NCBI RefSeq assembly: GCF_020447205.1
Contig: NZ_JAJAEL010000039.1
Location: 38,451 to 102,450, forward strand
Length of the DNA: 64,000 nucleotides
Reading direction: 5' to 3'
DNA from: Thalassolituus alkanivorans
GTDB taxonomy: Bacteria; Pseudomonadota; Gammaproteobacteria; Pseudomonadales; Oceanobacteraceae
Each line of letters starts with the position of its first letter. The first letter of the stretch is position 1. This document shows, piece by piece, positions 48,501-57,687 of this stretch. The notes under the pieces were generated by a model. That model was not told the origin of the DNA. It was given only the letters and a program-made list of their open reading frames with translations, and did not search any database. Made by a program: the position numbers and the translations under genes.

Positions 48501-48950
48501 TTCTGATTGAGAAAATATCCAGTACTTTTTCAGATCCTGTGCCGAAAAACTCGTATCATCTATTGAAAACACCGCACCAAGTTTTACGGTTTTTGCACCA
48601 TTATCCAGAGTCGCACACAGGCCAGAAATTACCTTCCCCTGACGTAAAACGTGTTCCTGAGACACCGAGCCATTACCAGCCCCGGACACACCTCTCACAT
48701 AAGAAACAAGATCACGATCGCTTTCGTGCCCGCCCGTTGAAGCAAGGTTGTATTTAGGGTTGACTGTCAGCAGCGTCATCAAAGCATCAATCAGTGTGGT
48801 TTTACCGCTGCCCGTCGGCCCCACAATAGCTGTGCCCAGCGGGTCAAATTCAACCTCCTGCGAGCCAGGAAATCCACCCCAGTTGTACAGTTCAAGCTTC
48901 GACAGGCGATAGGTCACTTCAAATCCGGGCATGACTTCCTGTGTGCTCAT
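45579..48950 (-). CDS. jetC: Wadjet SMC-like motor JetC (MukB-like)
   Basis: 1123 residues. Walker A GPTGSGKTT at residues 44-52, long coiled coils to either side of a hinge region (about 500-620), C-terminal ABC signature SGSQGGSGGEKE and Walker B GTIVLDEAFSR. This is the MukB-type loop-extruding ATPase of Wadjet. ATGA overlap with jetB and 14 bp overlap with jetD show one operon. Confidence 0.93.
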   Translation of the reverse strand: MSTQEVMPGFEVTYRLSKLELYNWGGFPGSQEVEFDPLGTAIVGPTGSGKTTLIDALMTLLTVNPKYNLASTGGHESDRDLVSYVRGVSGAGNGSVSQEHVLRQGKVISGLCATLDNGAKTVKLGAVFSIDDTSFSAQDLKKYWIFSQSESVNEKAPESDSLITLRQWLEIYDQGGSKALTREGKISSSLTVFTAKKNYLARVRDYFEVGQNAFDLLNRAAGLKQLNSIDEIFRTLVLDDESQFRQAAEVANSFDDLKIIYEELELARRQIASLEPVKKYWHQYEQANSNRNDMRHLLAVFPVWFAEGMHKRWKEEAGRLKRLSSECAARKAELDEIYQLKSAEKDELHARYLRSGGNDLQTIEEHIRLLEKDLYGCRGRADVYLKKVQALALNEDLTRVAFERNQARLDDIVAKLDQDLTQAEHNHFTSGSELKGVEKQYVELKEEIQEAENAPGSNIPGQFLRFRSALAEGLDLPESELPFVAEMIQVKPDAADWHGAIERAIGSHRLRIMVPESNIRFALRWVNQRNNQLHVRLYEVKAASGQSAFYEDGFTRKLDYKVHPYREAVKELLAGIDRHCVSTAEELQHTPHALTREGMMSGKARFFEKQDQRRLTDDWMTGFDNTIRLMQLKRRSETLADQLAELQAVERKKRSDKEECQRQLAFAQTLKDVTFDSINFELLETQIRLQKERLEHLISPGSDVAQMKVQYDRVKQECADIEQQRNTLISEQGWTDNQLSTVEAEVSRLFMLAESGLKNDDREVIDRYFKTIAKVGNDLIATAELHNMKSLEETSLLDVRQRQEKLDRQVEDLSKQLVRAMEVAKREDRGALVEAGSDVEDVSAYLERLHTLTEEALPEKQKRFREYLNRSSDDSVTTLLEGLEGGVAKIRDKLEDVNYTLRQVDFQPGHYLQLIANDVVHESIRTFSRQMRELRAAQLAADDGESHYQTLQVVVASLRNHYEKSHTAAAKALLDPRFRLEFKVNVISRSSGKILHTLSGSQGGSGGEKEIIASYVLTASLSYALCPDGSSKPLFGTIVLDEAFSRSSHAVAGRIISALTEFGLSALFVTPNKEMRLLRSHTRSAIVVHRKGNHSSLTTLTWKELEQAANQRRAEGERRDVIS

Positions 48951-49669
48951 CTGTGCTCTCCGCTATCTGTGTCGGTATCTATCTCGTCAGCAGTCTGGCC
49001 CTCTTTGCTCATGGAAATAAAGTCAGCCAGTAATGATTTTAGATTTTCAGGATTGGCAACGTGCGCAATCATAGGCCGAATCTCTACCCGACCATGCGCA
49101 TCCGGAATGCCTACAAGACCATGACCTTTTAACTGATCAAGAAGATTACCAAGGCGCTTGCGCTCTTTGCTTTCACTGCCTGGATCACCAAGGTACACCT
49201 GCAACTGGGCCATCAGCTCATCCAGCGTTACCCGTGCTTCGCCCCGGCCAATACCGCTATCCTGTTCGTAGCTGATAAAATATTGGCGCAAAATCGCCAC
49301 CAGCAAAGATTGCTCCAGCGTCAGACGCTGACGACGAACCAATGGATGAGACCATTCATCTCCGCCATCATCCTGTTCTTTACGCACGGCAAGATACACC
49401 AGACCACGCACATCATCGGCTCGGGCGCACAGATCCAATGGCTCCAGAATCTGGTTAACATCCGCAATCGAAGTCAGCAACTGCTGGTATAAACGACCAG
49501 CAGTTGCTGCCTCAATCAAGCCCGCCGCCAGCAACTGCTTAGCAGCATCGCGCAGCGACGAAGCAGTACGATCCGGGTCTATGTCTGGCGTTTGAGTGGC
49601 CACATGATCGACAGCCTCTTCAGACGTTTCATGATCTGCCGCGGTCAGTTCATCAAATATGCTTTTCAT
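48947..49669 (-). CDS. jetB: Wadjet kleisin-associated subunit JetB (MukE-like, DUF4194)
   Basis: 240 residues from ATG 49669, which overlaps the jetA stop (TGATG); a TTG four codons upstream opens the frame but lacks support. Winged-helix protein of the MukE type; the SLLVAILRQYFISYEQDSG and RLGNLLDQLKGHGLVG segments fit DUF4194. Acidic C-terminal tail. Binds JetA and JetC. Confidence 0.9.
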   Translation of the reverse strand: MKSIFDELTAADHETSEEAVDHVATQTPDIDPDRTASSLRDAAKQLLAAGLIEAATAGRLYQQLLTSIADVNQILEPLDLCARADDVRGLVYLAVRKEQDDGGDEWSHPLVRRQRLTLEQSLLVAILRQYFISYEQDSGIGRGEARVTLDELMAQLQVYLGDPGSESKERKRLGNLLDQLKGHGLVGIPDAHGRVEIRPMIAHVANPENLKSLLADFISMSKEGQTADEIDTDTDSGEHR

Positions 49670-51171
49670 CAGAGATCCCAATCCACTCCAGCTAACGATT
49701 GCTCGTCCATCAAGACTCTGGGCACCTTATACTCCCAGTGCCGGCCTTCTTCATCAGTTAGCTCAAAACGCTCCGTATCTTCAGCAAGAATTTTAATGTC
49801 TGCCTCTCTGGCCATGCTTATCCACAAGGCAAGCGTCTCAAGGTCATGAGCTGGCGGTAGCAGATCAAGTAATTCTGAAAAAGTCACAGGCTTACCTGCA
49901 GCCCGGATACGCTCAAGCGTACTGACAATTAACGCCTCACGGTCCAAGCCATCCAATGCTGTCCAGAACTCGTCATCAATACCTTCAAGGCCAACTTCGG
50001 CTGGCGAGAAATCCAGTGCCGGGTCATCACCGCGTGGTGCTGCCCGATAGCGCAGGCGTTCTATCACCGGAAGGTTTCCGGCGGTAAATCCAAGCGCGGG
50101 TAACGCAGACACCTGCCGCCTGACTTTTTGTTTATTCCAATCCATGGCCTGTGCAGCTTTAAAAACCTCTGCCAATAAAATACCGACGCGGTGATGTTCA
50201 CTGGCCAATCCGGTTTTAATAAAACTACGGACATCCTGCTCGCTGCGTGATCTCGCTGCGATAACAGTGCGGCTTTCCTGAGTCAGTTTAAGACGTAGCC
50301 ATTTCAGGTCCGTTATCTGGCTCCTGCTGAGAGCCTTACGCGCAGCGGGGTGTGCAAGTATCGTACGCAGGCGATGATTCATTTCTTCAAGTCGGATCGT
50401 TTCACGCAGCTGGCGCAGAAATGCGTCAAAGACTTGCCCTTCGGATGTGTTAAGAAGAGCTTCCTGACTATCAAGAAGCCGGTCCAATATGTCTCCTCGG
50501 TGTGTGCCTTCAGCCACCACTTTTTGTCGCAACTGCATATCAGCCTCTCGCCAGGAATCTTCAACCCGGCGAAAATCAGCACTTAAACCTGTTGCAAGTG
50601 CAAATACTTCCCGTATTGCTTCAATAGCCTGAGCTTCCGAGAAAACGGGAATATTACCTGCCTCGGCATCGGCCAATTCAAATTCAAGTTGACGGATTTT
50701 GCGCTTAATCGACGCGACACGACTGGCAGGGTCGGGGTTCATACCAGTTTCAAGCTGCTCAATCTGCTGCTGAACAACCGACAAGCGGGAGGCGGTAGAA
50801 GTCATGATGCGGTTATCGAGAGACTCAATAAAATGCATCGCACTGCGCATTGCATCGGTCTCATAAATACGCTGCCCACGCTCAATAACCAGTCCGCGTT
50901 TGATCCATTCCCGCAGCTCACGACCGGCCTGCTGCAACACATCTTCCGCATCGATATTAAACTCATCCTGAGTAGCAAAGGACGCCAGCATATCTGACAG
51001 GGCCTGCAAGGCATCTTCTTCCGCGACACCATCCTGGGCCCCAGCAAAAAGAATGGACAAGCATCCGGCAATCAGTGGCGCGCGCGGCGAAGCAAGCAAC
51101 CGCCAGGCTGCATGGTTATGACGCGCGCTGATATATTTCCTGGCGAGTTGTCGTGCAGAGTTGTCCTGCAT
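49669..51171 (-). CDS. jetA: Wadjet kleisin JetA (MukF-like, DUF3375)
   Basis: 500 residues. N-terminal winged-helix dimerisation region, central coiled coil (about 130-330, with the linked helices RLSVVQQQIEQLE and KRKIRQLEFELADAEAG), C-terminal winged helix. Matches the DUF3375 kleisin that bridges JetC heads. First gene of jetABCD; 24 bp lie between it and the GIY-YIG gene upstream, so the two operons may be co-transcribed. Confidence 0.92.
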   Translation of the reverse strand: MQDNSARQLARKYISARHNHAAWRLLASPRAPLIAGCLSILFAGAQDGVAEEDALQALSDMLASFATQDEFNIDAEDVLQQAGRELREWIKRGLVIERGQRIYETDAMRSAMHFIESLDNRIMTSTASRLSVVQQQIEQLETGMNPDPASRVASIKRKIRQLEFELADAEAGNIPVFSEAQAIEAIREVFALATGLSADFRRVEDSWREADMQLRQKVVAEGTHRGDILDRLLDSQEALLNTSEGQVFDAFLRQLRETIRLEEMNHRLRTILAHPAARKALSRSQITDLKWLRLKLTQESRTVIAARSRSEQDVRSFIKTGLASEHHRVGILLAEVFKAAQAMDWNKQKVRRQVSALPALGFTAGNLPVIERLRYRAAPRGDDPALDFSPAEVGLEGIDDEFWTALDGLDREALIVSTLERIRAAGKPVTFSELLDLLPPAHDLETLALWISMAREADIKILAEDTERFELTDEEGRHWEYKVPRVLMDEQSLAGVDWDL

Positions 51172-51194
51172 CTGGCCTCCTTTGCCTATGCTGG

Positions 51195-52412
51195 TTAACT
51201 CAGATCCCGCAGTTCGGCCTTCTCTGGATCGTACACCACGCCATCTATCCGACCGGATCTGATTCGTTCAACCGCTTCGTCAATCACCGTTAACGGAACT
51301 AAAAACCACTCCCGAGGCTTAACTGGCTTGCCAAAACGATCAGGAATAACCAGATCTAACTGGGCCGGTGCAAATATTCGGTGCAGCAGATTTTCGAGTT
51401 TAGTGCGGTTAATACCAACGAGTTTATAAGTCGCAACAACATCAACCTTAGCCAGCAGGTAAGTCGCATCGTTTTCGGCATTGGCGATACGGACTTCTAC
51501 CTTACTACCGGTAACACCTATCTTATGAATCAGGTCACGATGGCTGGCAACAGTCGGATGATCTGACTGACTGCGCAACACATAAATCGTTCCGCTTTCA
51601 ACGTCTTTATCTTCCCACTGGTCGCTGAACAAAGGGCCTGCATCAGGCTCGGTCACACGGCGGCCAGTATCGTCTTTATACAACGCACGCTGTAGCGACC
51701 GACGCAGAATATTGCTCTCAGTGCCATTGGAGTAAATCACGCGTAAGCGGGCATCATTGTCTCCGTTTGGTGCTTTAATGGTCTCGCCGACTTTTGCGAC
51801 ATACGCCATCTGACCACCCAGAATAAACAGATTGCTTTGCTCAATGCTGGCATCTTCTTTAAATCGCCGGGCCACGCGTAATCCATTTTTAATCTCGCGC
51901 TCCACCCGTTCAAAAATCGGCTGAAAATTGTCAAAATCTTCACAGGCTTCACGCGTTGCAACTTCGTCAACTTCGCGCTTTTGCGCCGCACTGCGCACAT
52001 GCTTAAGCTCGGTTAATGGACCACCAGCAATCTCACCCAGCTCAGCCAGCAGCTCATCATCGCTGGGGTCAGAAGATTCATCATTACCATAACCCGGTGG
52101 TTCTTCTCTTACGCTGGTCGTAGCATCCAACGAAGTCGATTCAGCAGTTCCGTTCAGTATCCCCTGGTGATCCAGAGGCGCTAATAACTCCGCGCATTCT
52201 GGTAATGCACGCAAACGATCTAAACGCGTGGCATATAAACGCTCAAAAATATCGCCACCTTCACCATGTTGCGGAATACGGTTGTGCTCATCGTAAAAGC
52301 GTTGAATATCCTCAAAGCCAGCAACAATACGCTGCTCTTTCGCTGACAGCGTTTGTTTTTTCTCTGGTTTTGCATACTCATCAAGCTCTGCACGCAGATC
52401 ATCAAGATCCAT
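51195..52412 (-). CDS. GIY-YIG nuclease (T5orf172-type) with long N-terminal region
   Basis: 405 residues from ATG 52412, chosen for its GAGGG site; the frame extends to 52490 inside the helicase gene. The C-terminal third carries the nuclease: TIYVLRS (GIY), HKIGVTGS (YIG), Arg in VEVRIANAEN, and the metal-binding Glu region TKLENLLHRIF. The N-terminal region is acidic and helical with no recognised fold. It overlaps the helicase stop by 11 bp. I infer it is the DNA-cutting subunit serving the helicase and methyltransferase of the same operon. Confidence 0.85.
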   Translation of the reverse strand: MDLDDLRAELDEYAKPEKKQTLSAKEQRIVAGFEDIQRFYDEHNRIPQHGEGGDIFERLYATRLDRLRALPECAELLAPLDHQGILNGTAESTSLDATTSVREEPPGYGNDESSDPSDDELLAELGEIAGGPLTELKHVRSAAQKREVDEVATREACEDFDNFQPIFERVEREIKNGLRVARRFKEDASIEQSNLFILGGQMAYVAKVGETIKAPNGDNDARLRVIYSNGTESNILRRSLQRALYKDDTGRRVTEPDAGPLFSDQWEDKDVESGTIYVLRSQSDHPTVASHRDLIHKIGVTGSKVEVRIANAENDATYLLAKVDVVATYKLVGINRTKLENLLHRIFAPAQLDLVIPDRFGKPVKPREWFLVPLTVIDEAVERIRSGRIDGVVYDPEKAELRDLS

Positions 52413-54483
52413 CGTAGCGACCCTCATCTTTAAATCGTACGAAGGCAGCTGCGCCTTCGGCCATTGTTCTTTCCCAGGCATCCTGCGCACTGATAGACGG
52501 CAACCGTCCGCGCTCCTTCTTGAATTTTATTGCCCGCACAGCCAACTCTTTCGCTTCTTCTGGGGTCAGGCGGGTCTTCTTTGCCGCAATCGCCGCTGCG
52601 ACCTGCTTTAACGTGTCTTCATTCATGGCGATCGACAGAATCGAATACGCCTCGCTGAATGGGTTGATACTATCGATCAGGTCAATATCCAGCTCACGCA
52701 CGTCCATCGAAAACTTACGAATACCCTGAATCAGCGCCGTATTCGGAGACGGCTCTCCAGGTGCTACCGGGTCAATCAGCACGTCGTCCTGCCCGGCGAT
52801 ATCCAGCGCAACCTGTTTACCCTGCTGAATCAGGTTTAACGCGGTAATCGCATGTTGGCGTACAGCCTCCTGATCTTCATCATCAAGTTCTGGATAGCGC
52901 TCTTTGATGATCTTGCTCATACGAACCTGAGTCAGCTCTTGCGGTACAGCTTCGTCGTCAAACAGGCCGCGCTCGATGGTCGGCTTATCCTGTACAAAGG
53001 TCGCAATCACCTCGTTCAGATCTTCGCGGCAAATACGTGTTGCCTCGTCACTTTTTGGCATCGCAAGACCGTTAATCTCTATCTGGAACTGACCAGTATC
53101 GTGATTGAAGCCGACGTTAGTTTTCTCAGGATCATAACCGCCATCTCCGTAATCGAATCCGGGCGCTGGTTCGTTGGTAGGGTTCTTAGGGCGGAACTCA
53201 AAGCGTGGAGCCAACACCTGCTCCATCAACAGGCTCGCCGAAATCGCTTTTAACGTATCATTAATCGCCTCGGTCACCGCCTCTTCACTGGCATCTGGTT
53301 CGGCAATCAGATTGGTAAATCGAGCCTTGGTTTTGCCCGGAGCATCTCGGGTGGCACGGCCAATAATCTGTACTACCTCAGTCAGGCTGGAGCGATAACC
53401 CACAGTGAGGGCGTGTTCACACCATATCCAGTCAAAGCCTTCTTTCGCCATGCCCAGCGCGATAATAATATCGACATAGTCACGGTCCTGCTTCATAGCA
53501 GGGGCTCGCAGACTCGCCTGTATTCTTGCCTGTTGTCCCGGAGCATCATCAACCAGATCGGCGATTTTTAAGATGCGGCCCGACTTTGTTTTTACCAACT
53601 GAAAACCAGTTTTATCGTCCGTGCCTTGCCATTCCCCCAGCTCTTCAATGATATGTTCCACTTCGCGGATTTTATCTTTGGTGCTCTCGCGGGAATTAAC
53701 GCTCGGAATATGAATAATAGTTTTCTCATCCGGGTCGAGCACTTTCAGTAAGTCATCCGCGTAAGGTCCTGCATAAAAAAAGTAACCAATATCCAGCGTC
53801 TTCAGGTGCTCATAACCATTGAGCTGTTCGTAGTAAGTGTACGTAACCGATTCAAAGCGAGCTTCGTCTTCGGGGGCGAGTACGGCTTCGGCATCGCCGC
53901 GGAAATACGAGCCAGTCATAGCGACAATATGCACCTTATCACGGGCCATCAGTTCGGCTAATTGTGAACCCAGGCGATTTTCCGGATTGGCCGATACATG
54001 ATGAAACTCATCCACTGCAATCAGGCAGTCATCAAAGGCTTCAATGCCAAATTTCTCAACCGCATTACGGAAGGTCGCGTGGGGACACACCAATATCTGA
54101 TCGTCTCCGGCCAGAAAACTGCCTACCGAATCGGCTTTACTGCCTTCGCCGGGGCTGTTACACAAGTTCCATTTAGGCTCGACATGCCAGTCTGCCCAGA
54201 AGCCGAACTTCGTCAGTGGTTCATCGGCAAAGCTGGAGCCAATAGACTTCTCCGGCACGGTAATAATCGCCTTACGCAACCGCTGGTTATGCAGTTTATC
54301 CAGCGCGATAAACATCAGCGCGCGACTCTTGCCCGACGCCGGTGGCGACTTGATCAGCAGATACTGCTCGCCCCGGTACTCATAGGCGCGCTCCTGCATC
54401 GGGCGCATACCCAGCTCGTTGGATTTATTCGTCTTACCGCTCTGTGCGTAAGACACCGACACAGAAGGAACATGTTTATTCAT
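52402..54483 (-). CDS. SF2 DEAD/DEAH-type helicase of the methyltransferase operon
   Basis: 693 residues. Walker A SPPASGKSR (46-54), DEFHH (158-162) as motif II, MTGSYFR motif III, GMAKEGFDW and QIIGRATRDAPGK (motif VI). This is the type III restriction/type I translocase-like core, followed by a 250-residue C-terminal region of unknown fold. It sits between the GIY-YIG nuclease and the AlbA_2 protein. It would couple ATP hydrolysis to DNA translocation and cleavage; no target-recognition domain of its own is seen. Confidence 0.88.
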   Translation of the reverse strand: MNKHVPSVSVSYAQSGKTNKSNELGMRPMQERAYEYRGEQYLLIKSPPASGKSRALMFIALDKLHNQRLRKAIITVPEKSIGSSFADEPLTKFGFWADWHVEPKWNLCNSPGEGSKADSVGSFLAGDDQILVCPHATFRNAVEKFGIEAFDDCLIAVDEFHHVSANPENRLGSQLAELMARDKVHIVAMTGSYFRGDAEAVLAPEDEARFESVTYTYYEQLNGYEHLKTLDIGYFFYAGPYADDLLKVLDPDEKTIIHIPSVNSRESTKDKIREVEHIIEELGEWQGTDDKTGFQLVKTKSGRILKIADLVDDAPGQQARIQASLRAPAMKQDRDYVDIIIALGMAKEGFDWIWCEHALTVGYRSSLTEVVQIIGRATRDAPGKTKARFTNLIAEPDASEEAVTEAINDTLKAISASLLMEQVLAPRFEFRPKNPTNEPAPGFDYGDGGYDPEKTNVGFNHDTGQFQIEINGLAMPKSDEATRICREDLNEVIATFVQDKPTIERGLFDDEAVPQELTQVRMSKIIKERYPELDDEDQEAVRQHAITALNLIQQGKQVALDIAGQDDVLIDPVAPGEPSPNTALIQGIRKFSMDVRELDIDLIDSINPFSEAYSILSIAMNEDTLKQVAAAIAAKKTRLTPEEAKELAVRAIKFKKERGRLPSISAQDAWERTMAEGAAAFVRFKDEGRYDGS

Positions 54484-54592
54484 ACGTTTCGCCTGAATTC
54501 TTAAAAGTTACCTTGGCTGATAAACCGGGCCTCGTGCCCGCAATGTGTGTTTGTATCTGAGCGGTCACGTTGACTGAGCGAAACCACTCTCA

Positions 54593-54660
54593 ACCGCGCA
54601 ATACCGCGCAATACCGCGCAATACCGCGCAATACCGCGCAATACCGCGCAATACCGCGCT
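54593..54660. repeat. 10-bp tandem repeat before the helicase gene
   Basis: About 6.8 copies of ATACCGCGCA (five perfect, the last with one change, and a partial first copy). It lies in the 183-bp intergenic spacer between the AlbA_2 gene and the helicase, 110 bp upstream of the helicase ATG. Such repeats can change copy number and so tune expression of the downstream gene. Confidence 0.9.
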
Positions 54661-54666
54661 AACCAA

Positions 54667-56358
54667 TCATGTATCTCTACTACCTGCGGTGTAATAGGCT
54701 GCACGGGTTGTGCCATGCATTTCAAGCCTTCCATCCTCACGTAGGGACTTCAGAAGGCGGTTAGCCTGATCTTTGTTCAGGTGACATAGCTCCATTACCT
54801 CTGAGCGTTGAATCTGACCATGATGTTGAACATGACTCAGAATCATCTGCTCATTCTGAAGCCGTGTGAAACCTGCCTGACGGGTGTATCCAACCTTATC
54901 TCCTTTCGCCTGATAGATGGCCGCTGATAAGGTATAGGTTCGTCCCCGGGTCTTTCCATGCGCCTCGACCAGTCCCGCTTCAACCAGTGACTCGACGGTG
55001 CGTTTGGCAACCGCGACATCCTGCTGAACAAGCTCTGCCAGCTCTTCCGCGTTCATACGCTTCAGGCCTTGCAGCGCAGACAGCACGATCAGGCTATCTA
55101 CCGGTAGGCTGCCTCGCTGGCTTTCTTGCTCTATCACTAAACGCAGAAAGACTTCATCAGCCTCCACCGTTTCCAGACGCAGTATCACGTTACTGTAATC
55201 CGTCCGGCTGTAGTCAGGTTGCGGGCGACCAAAGCGCAGCATGCCCCGATAGATCTTGTCGACCCCACGACCCGAGCGCTCAACCACACCAATACGTTTC
55301 ATGACATCGGCCAGTCTGGGGTTGCGCGGACGTGGCTCAGTACTCAGAAGATTCCCGATAGTGACGCCATCCACCAGCCCACCGGGGTTACTGATCGTCA
55401 GGCTGCTATCGTTTAAGCGCACATGCACAGCCCCAAGGCGATGATAATCACGATGCACCAATGCATTCGCTACAGCTTCGCGGAATGCACCCAAGTCCAC
55501 CATAGGTACAGGTACTCGGAACAGGCCCACCTGGATTTCACGCTCAGGGTTATAAGGGCGGAAGTTAGTCTCTAACCACTCAAGTGCTTTCAATAAAGGA
55601 AACCGCCGGAACTCGTTAAACCGAACGTCTTCCTGCTCAAGCACCTGAAACGCCAGCTCATGGGTTGGCACAAAATCCCGAATCGCCGCTTCACGACCAA
55701 TGACCAATAAGCCGGTCAGAGTTGGCAGGCGCTCACCGGAGGCCGACCGGGCAGTAAACCCAAGCGCGGCATCTAATTGATCATCATCCAATTCGAGCAA
55801 TACCCGATCGCCACCGTAATACTGCACCGCCTGGCGCAGACGCTCGCGTTCAATCGGGTCAAAATCGGCAACGGTTGCCCCTGCCACAACCTGAGCTGAA
55901 GCATCAAAAATACCGATGCTTGAAGATCGACTGGTGCGCTCATGCGGCAGCATAGCGACACATTCAGGCGTGCCATCCTGTTTAATGCGGCGATGCAGGT
56001 ACTGGCCTGAGGTAGTGGCCACCTCAGAGTGTGTTGCCTTAGGCACCAGAATACGGGCAACTGTCACACCACTCACATCAAACGACTCAACTGTCACCTG
56101 CAGCGCAGGTGACGTACGCGCTGCGATTAACCCAGGTAATCCAGTTAAGTTCGCATGGGCTGGATGCAGGCCCGTTGGCGTGGCGTCATCCTCGACTCCC
56201 AGCCACAACTCACCGCCCTCGGTATTGGCTAAGCACACCAAAGCCTGTACCAGTTCATCATCTGACAGGCGCTTGCGGTCGCTTTTAAATTCGACCGTGA
56301 GGGATTCGCTGATTGGGATAATCGGTAGAGTAGTCACCGCTTTAGTACTCCTTAGCAA
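54667..56358 (-). CDS. AlbA_2 (Schlafen-like) / ATP-binding regulator protein
   Basis: 563 residues. N-terminal AlbA_2 domain: ESLTVEFKSDRKRLSDDELVQALVCLANTEGGELWLGVEDD, with conserved Glu. A GHKL-like ATP-binding domain follows (REAVANALVHRDYHRLGAVHV, NPGGLVDGVTIGNLL, GVVERSGRGVDKI), then a C-terminal winged-helix region. This AlbA_2-plus-ATPase architecture is widespread and mostly described as transcriptional regulator; some Schlafen-like AlbA domains cleave RNA. In this operon it could sense or regulate, or act as a nuclease. Overlaps the HEPN gene by 17 bp. Confidence 0.85.
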   Translation of the reverse strand: MLRSTKAVTTLPIIPISESLTVEFKSDRKRLSDDELVQALVCLANTEGGELWLGVEDDATPTGLHPAHANLTGLPGLIAARTSPALQVTVESFDVSGVTVARILVPKATHSEVATTSGQYLHRRIKQDGTPECVAMLPHERTSRSSSIGIFDASAQVVAGATVADFDPIERERLRQAVQYYGGDRVLLELDDDQLDAALGFTARSASGERLPTLTGLLVIGREAAIRDFVPTHELAFQVLEQEDVRFNEFRRFPLLKALEWLETNFRPYNPEREIQVGLFRVPVPMVDLGAFREAVANALVHRDYHRLGAVHVRLNDSSLTISNPGGLVDGVTIGNLLSTEPRPRNPRLADVMKRIGVVERSGRGVDKIYRGMLRFGRPQPDYSRTDYSNVILRLETVEADEVFLRLVIEQESQRGSLPVDSLIVLSALQGLKRMNAEELAELVQQDVAVAKRTVESLVEAGLVEAHGKTRGRTYTLSAAIYQAKGDKVGYTRQAGFTRLQNEQMILSHVQHHGQIQRSEVMELCHLNKDQANRLLKSLREDGRLEMHGTTRAAYYTAGSRDT

Positions 56359-57676
56359 CCCAAGGCACAGGGGTTCTAGGGCAATACGGAACCTCTAATC
56401 GATTTTTGTATTGCCCCATATATCCACATACAGCCAACACGCTTAGATCAAGTAACCACATAAAAAGTCTCAGAGCCTCTAAATAACATTCTTGAATGGA
56501 GTCCTGATATTTCTTATTTTTAGGATGAACAAGAGAGTTACGAATATCTGTTAATGCATGCGGAATATCACACCATTTAGTAACGGTTGACTCGCGATAA
56601 ATATTCTCGGTAACAGGTTGAATATGCAGGGGAATACCCAAACAAGAACCTATCATCCGGATTTTATCGGAAGCCATAAGCTTATCAAATCCATTAGGAG
56701 AAATTATATTCCTATCAACAACAAGATATTGGTAGGCTAACTTCTCAACCGCTGTCTGTGCCAGAATAATACAAGCATCGATACCTGGATTTCCGCCCCT
56801 GGTATTACTCTGCGCATACCAATATATGACACCTGTCAAGCATGATTTCCATTCAACTGACTTAGCCCATAGCGAACTGAAAAGTGGATATAAATTCTCC
56901 GCATCACTAGCACTATATGGATCAAACCATGACTGACCATTTTTGCTGGCAATCGGTGCAGATAATGCACGAAATGCAGATGTGCCTCCAGAATAACCGG
57001 TAATCAGGCAAGGCCAAGTACGACCGCCCTTGAGAAACGTGAGAAAAGAAGATAGCTCAAGCTGCAAAGACATGTATTCATCAAACGTAAGATTTGATCC
57101 ATCATTTTTACAGAGAACTCCCATATGGGTTAGCCGTACAACGCCATCTTCCTTTGTCGCTTTTATATTTTCTTCAGTATTATCGAGCGAGTTTAGGGTT
57201 ATCTCATAGTTTTCAGATTTAAGTTTCATACGACTCAGGCTGCCCATGTCACTTATAGACATACAGCCAGATCGGCAAAATTTAACAAAGTCGAATAAAT
57301 GAAATTCCACTCTATCTGCATTGGGTTGAACTGCTGATACCAGAGATGGTTCATTTCGTAAAACCCCAATGATATTCTTCTCTCCAGAAACAGAATCATA
57401 CCAATGGCGGATAGGTAGCAACTCAAAATCTAGGTTTTCTTCAAAAGACATCCGCAATTCATCATTAAACTCTATCGGTCTATACCCAATGCCTTTAGTA
57501 ACACTTATCTGTATGATAGGCTCGGGTATTAATTTAAGGTAGCATTCACAACTAACATCAAATTTAGAACCTCCCACCCATAGCACGGCATTTCCAGAGT
57601 AAAGTGAAACGCTCTGATCATTCAAGCCAATGTCAAACTCAGAAAAAACGGCTTGGTTTTCCCACTTCTCAGTCAT
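56342..57676 (-). CDS. HEPN-domain protein, candidate RNase
   Basis: 444 residues. The N-terminal 200 residues are beta-rich and unassigned; the C-terminal part is helical with TAVEKLAYQYLVVDR and then IRNSLVHP, an Rx4H motif with Arg and His near residues 379 and 384. This motif marks catalytic HEPN RNases, including ApeA-type abortive infection proteins. Located inside the methyltransferase operon, 11 bp after the methyltransferase. GC is visibly lower than in flanking genes. Function as abortive RNase is inference; no homologue search was possible. Confidence 0.75.
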   Translation of the reverse strand: MTEKWENQAVFSEFDIGLNDQSVSLYSGNAVLWVGGSKFDVSCECYLKLIPEPIIQISVTKGIGYRPIEFNDELRMSFEENLDFELLPIRHWYDSVSGEKNIIGVLRNEPSLVSAVQPNADRVEFHLFDFVKFCRSGCMSISDMGSLSRMKLKSENYEITLNSLDNTEENIKATKEDGVVRLTHMGVLCKNDGSNLTFDEYMSLQLELSSFLTFLKGGRTWPCLITGYSGGTSAFRALSAPIASKNGQSWFDPYSASDAENLYPLFSSLWAKSVEWKSCLTGVIYWYAQSNTRGGNPGIDACIILAQTAVEKLAYQYLVVDRNIISPNGFDKLMASDKIRMIGSCLGIPLHIQPVTENIYRESTVTKWCDIPHALTDIRNSLVHPKNKKYQDSIQECYLEALRLFMWLLDLSVLAVCGYMGQYKNRLEVPYCPRTPVPWVAKEY

Positions 57677-57687
57677 GGTTCACTTCC

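Noticed and set aside
54593..54660. CRISPR array
   Set aside because: Repeats are 10 bp, directly adjacent without spacers, and no cas gene is present.
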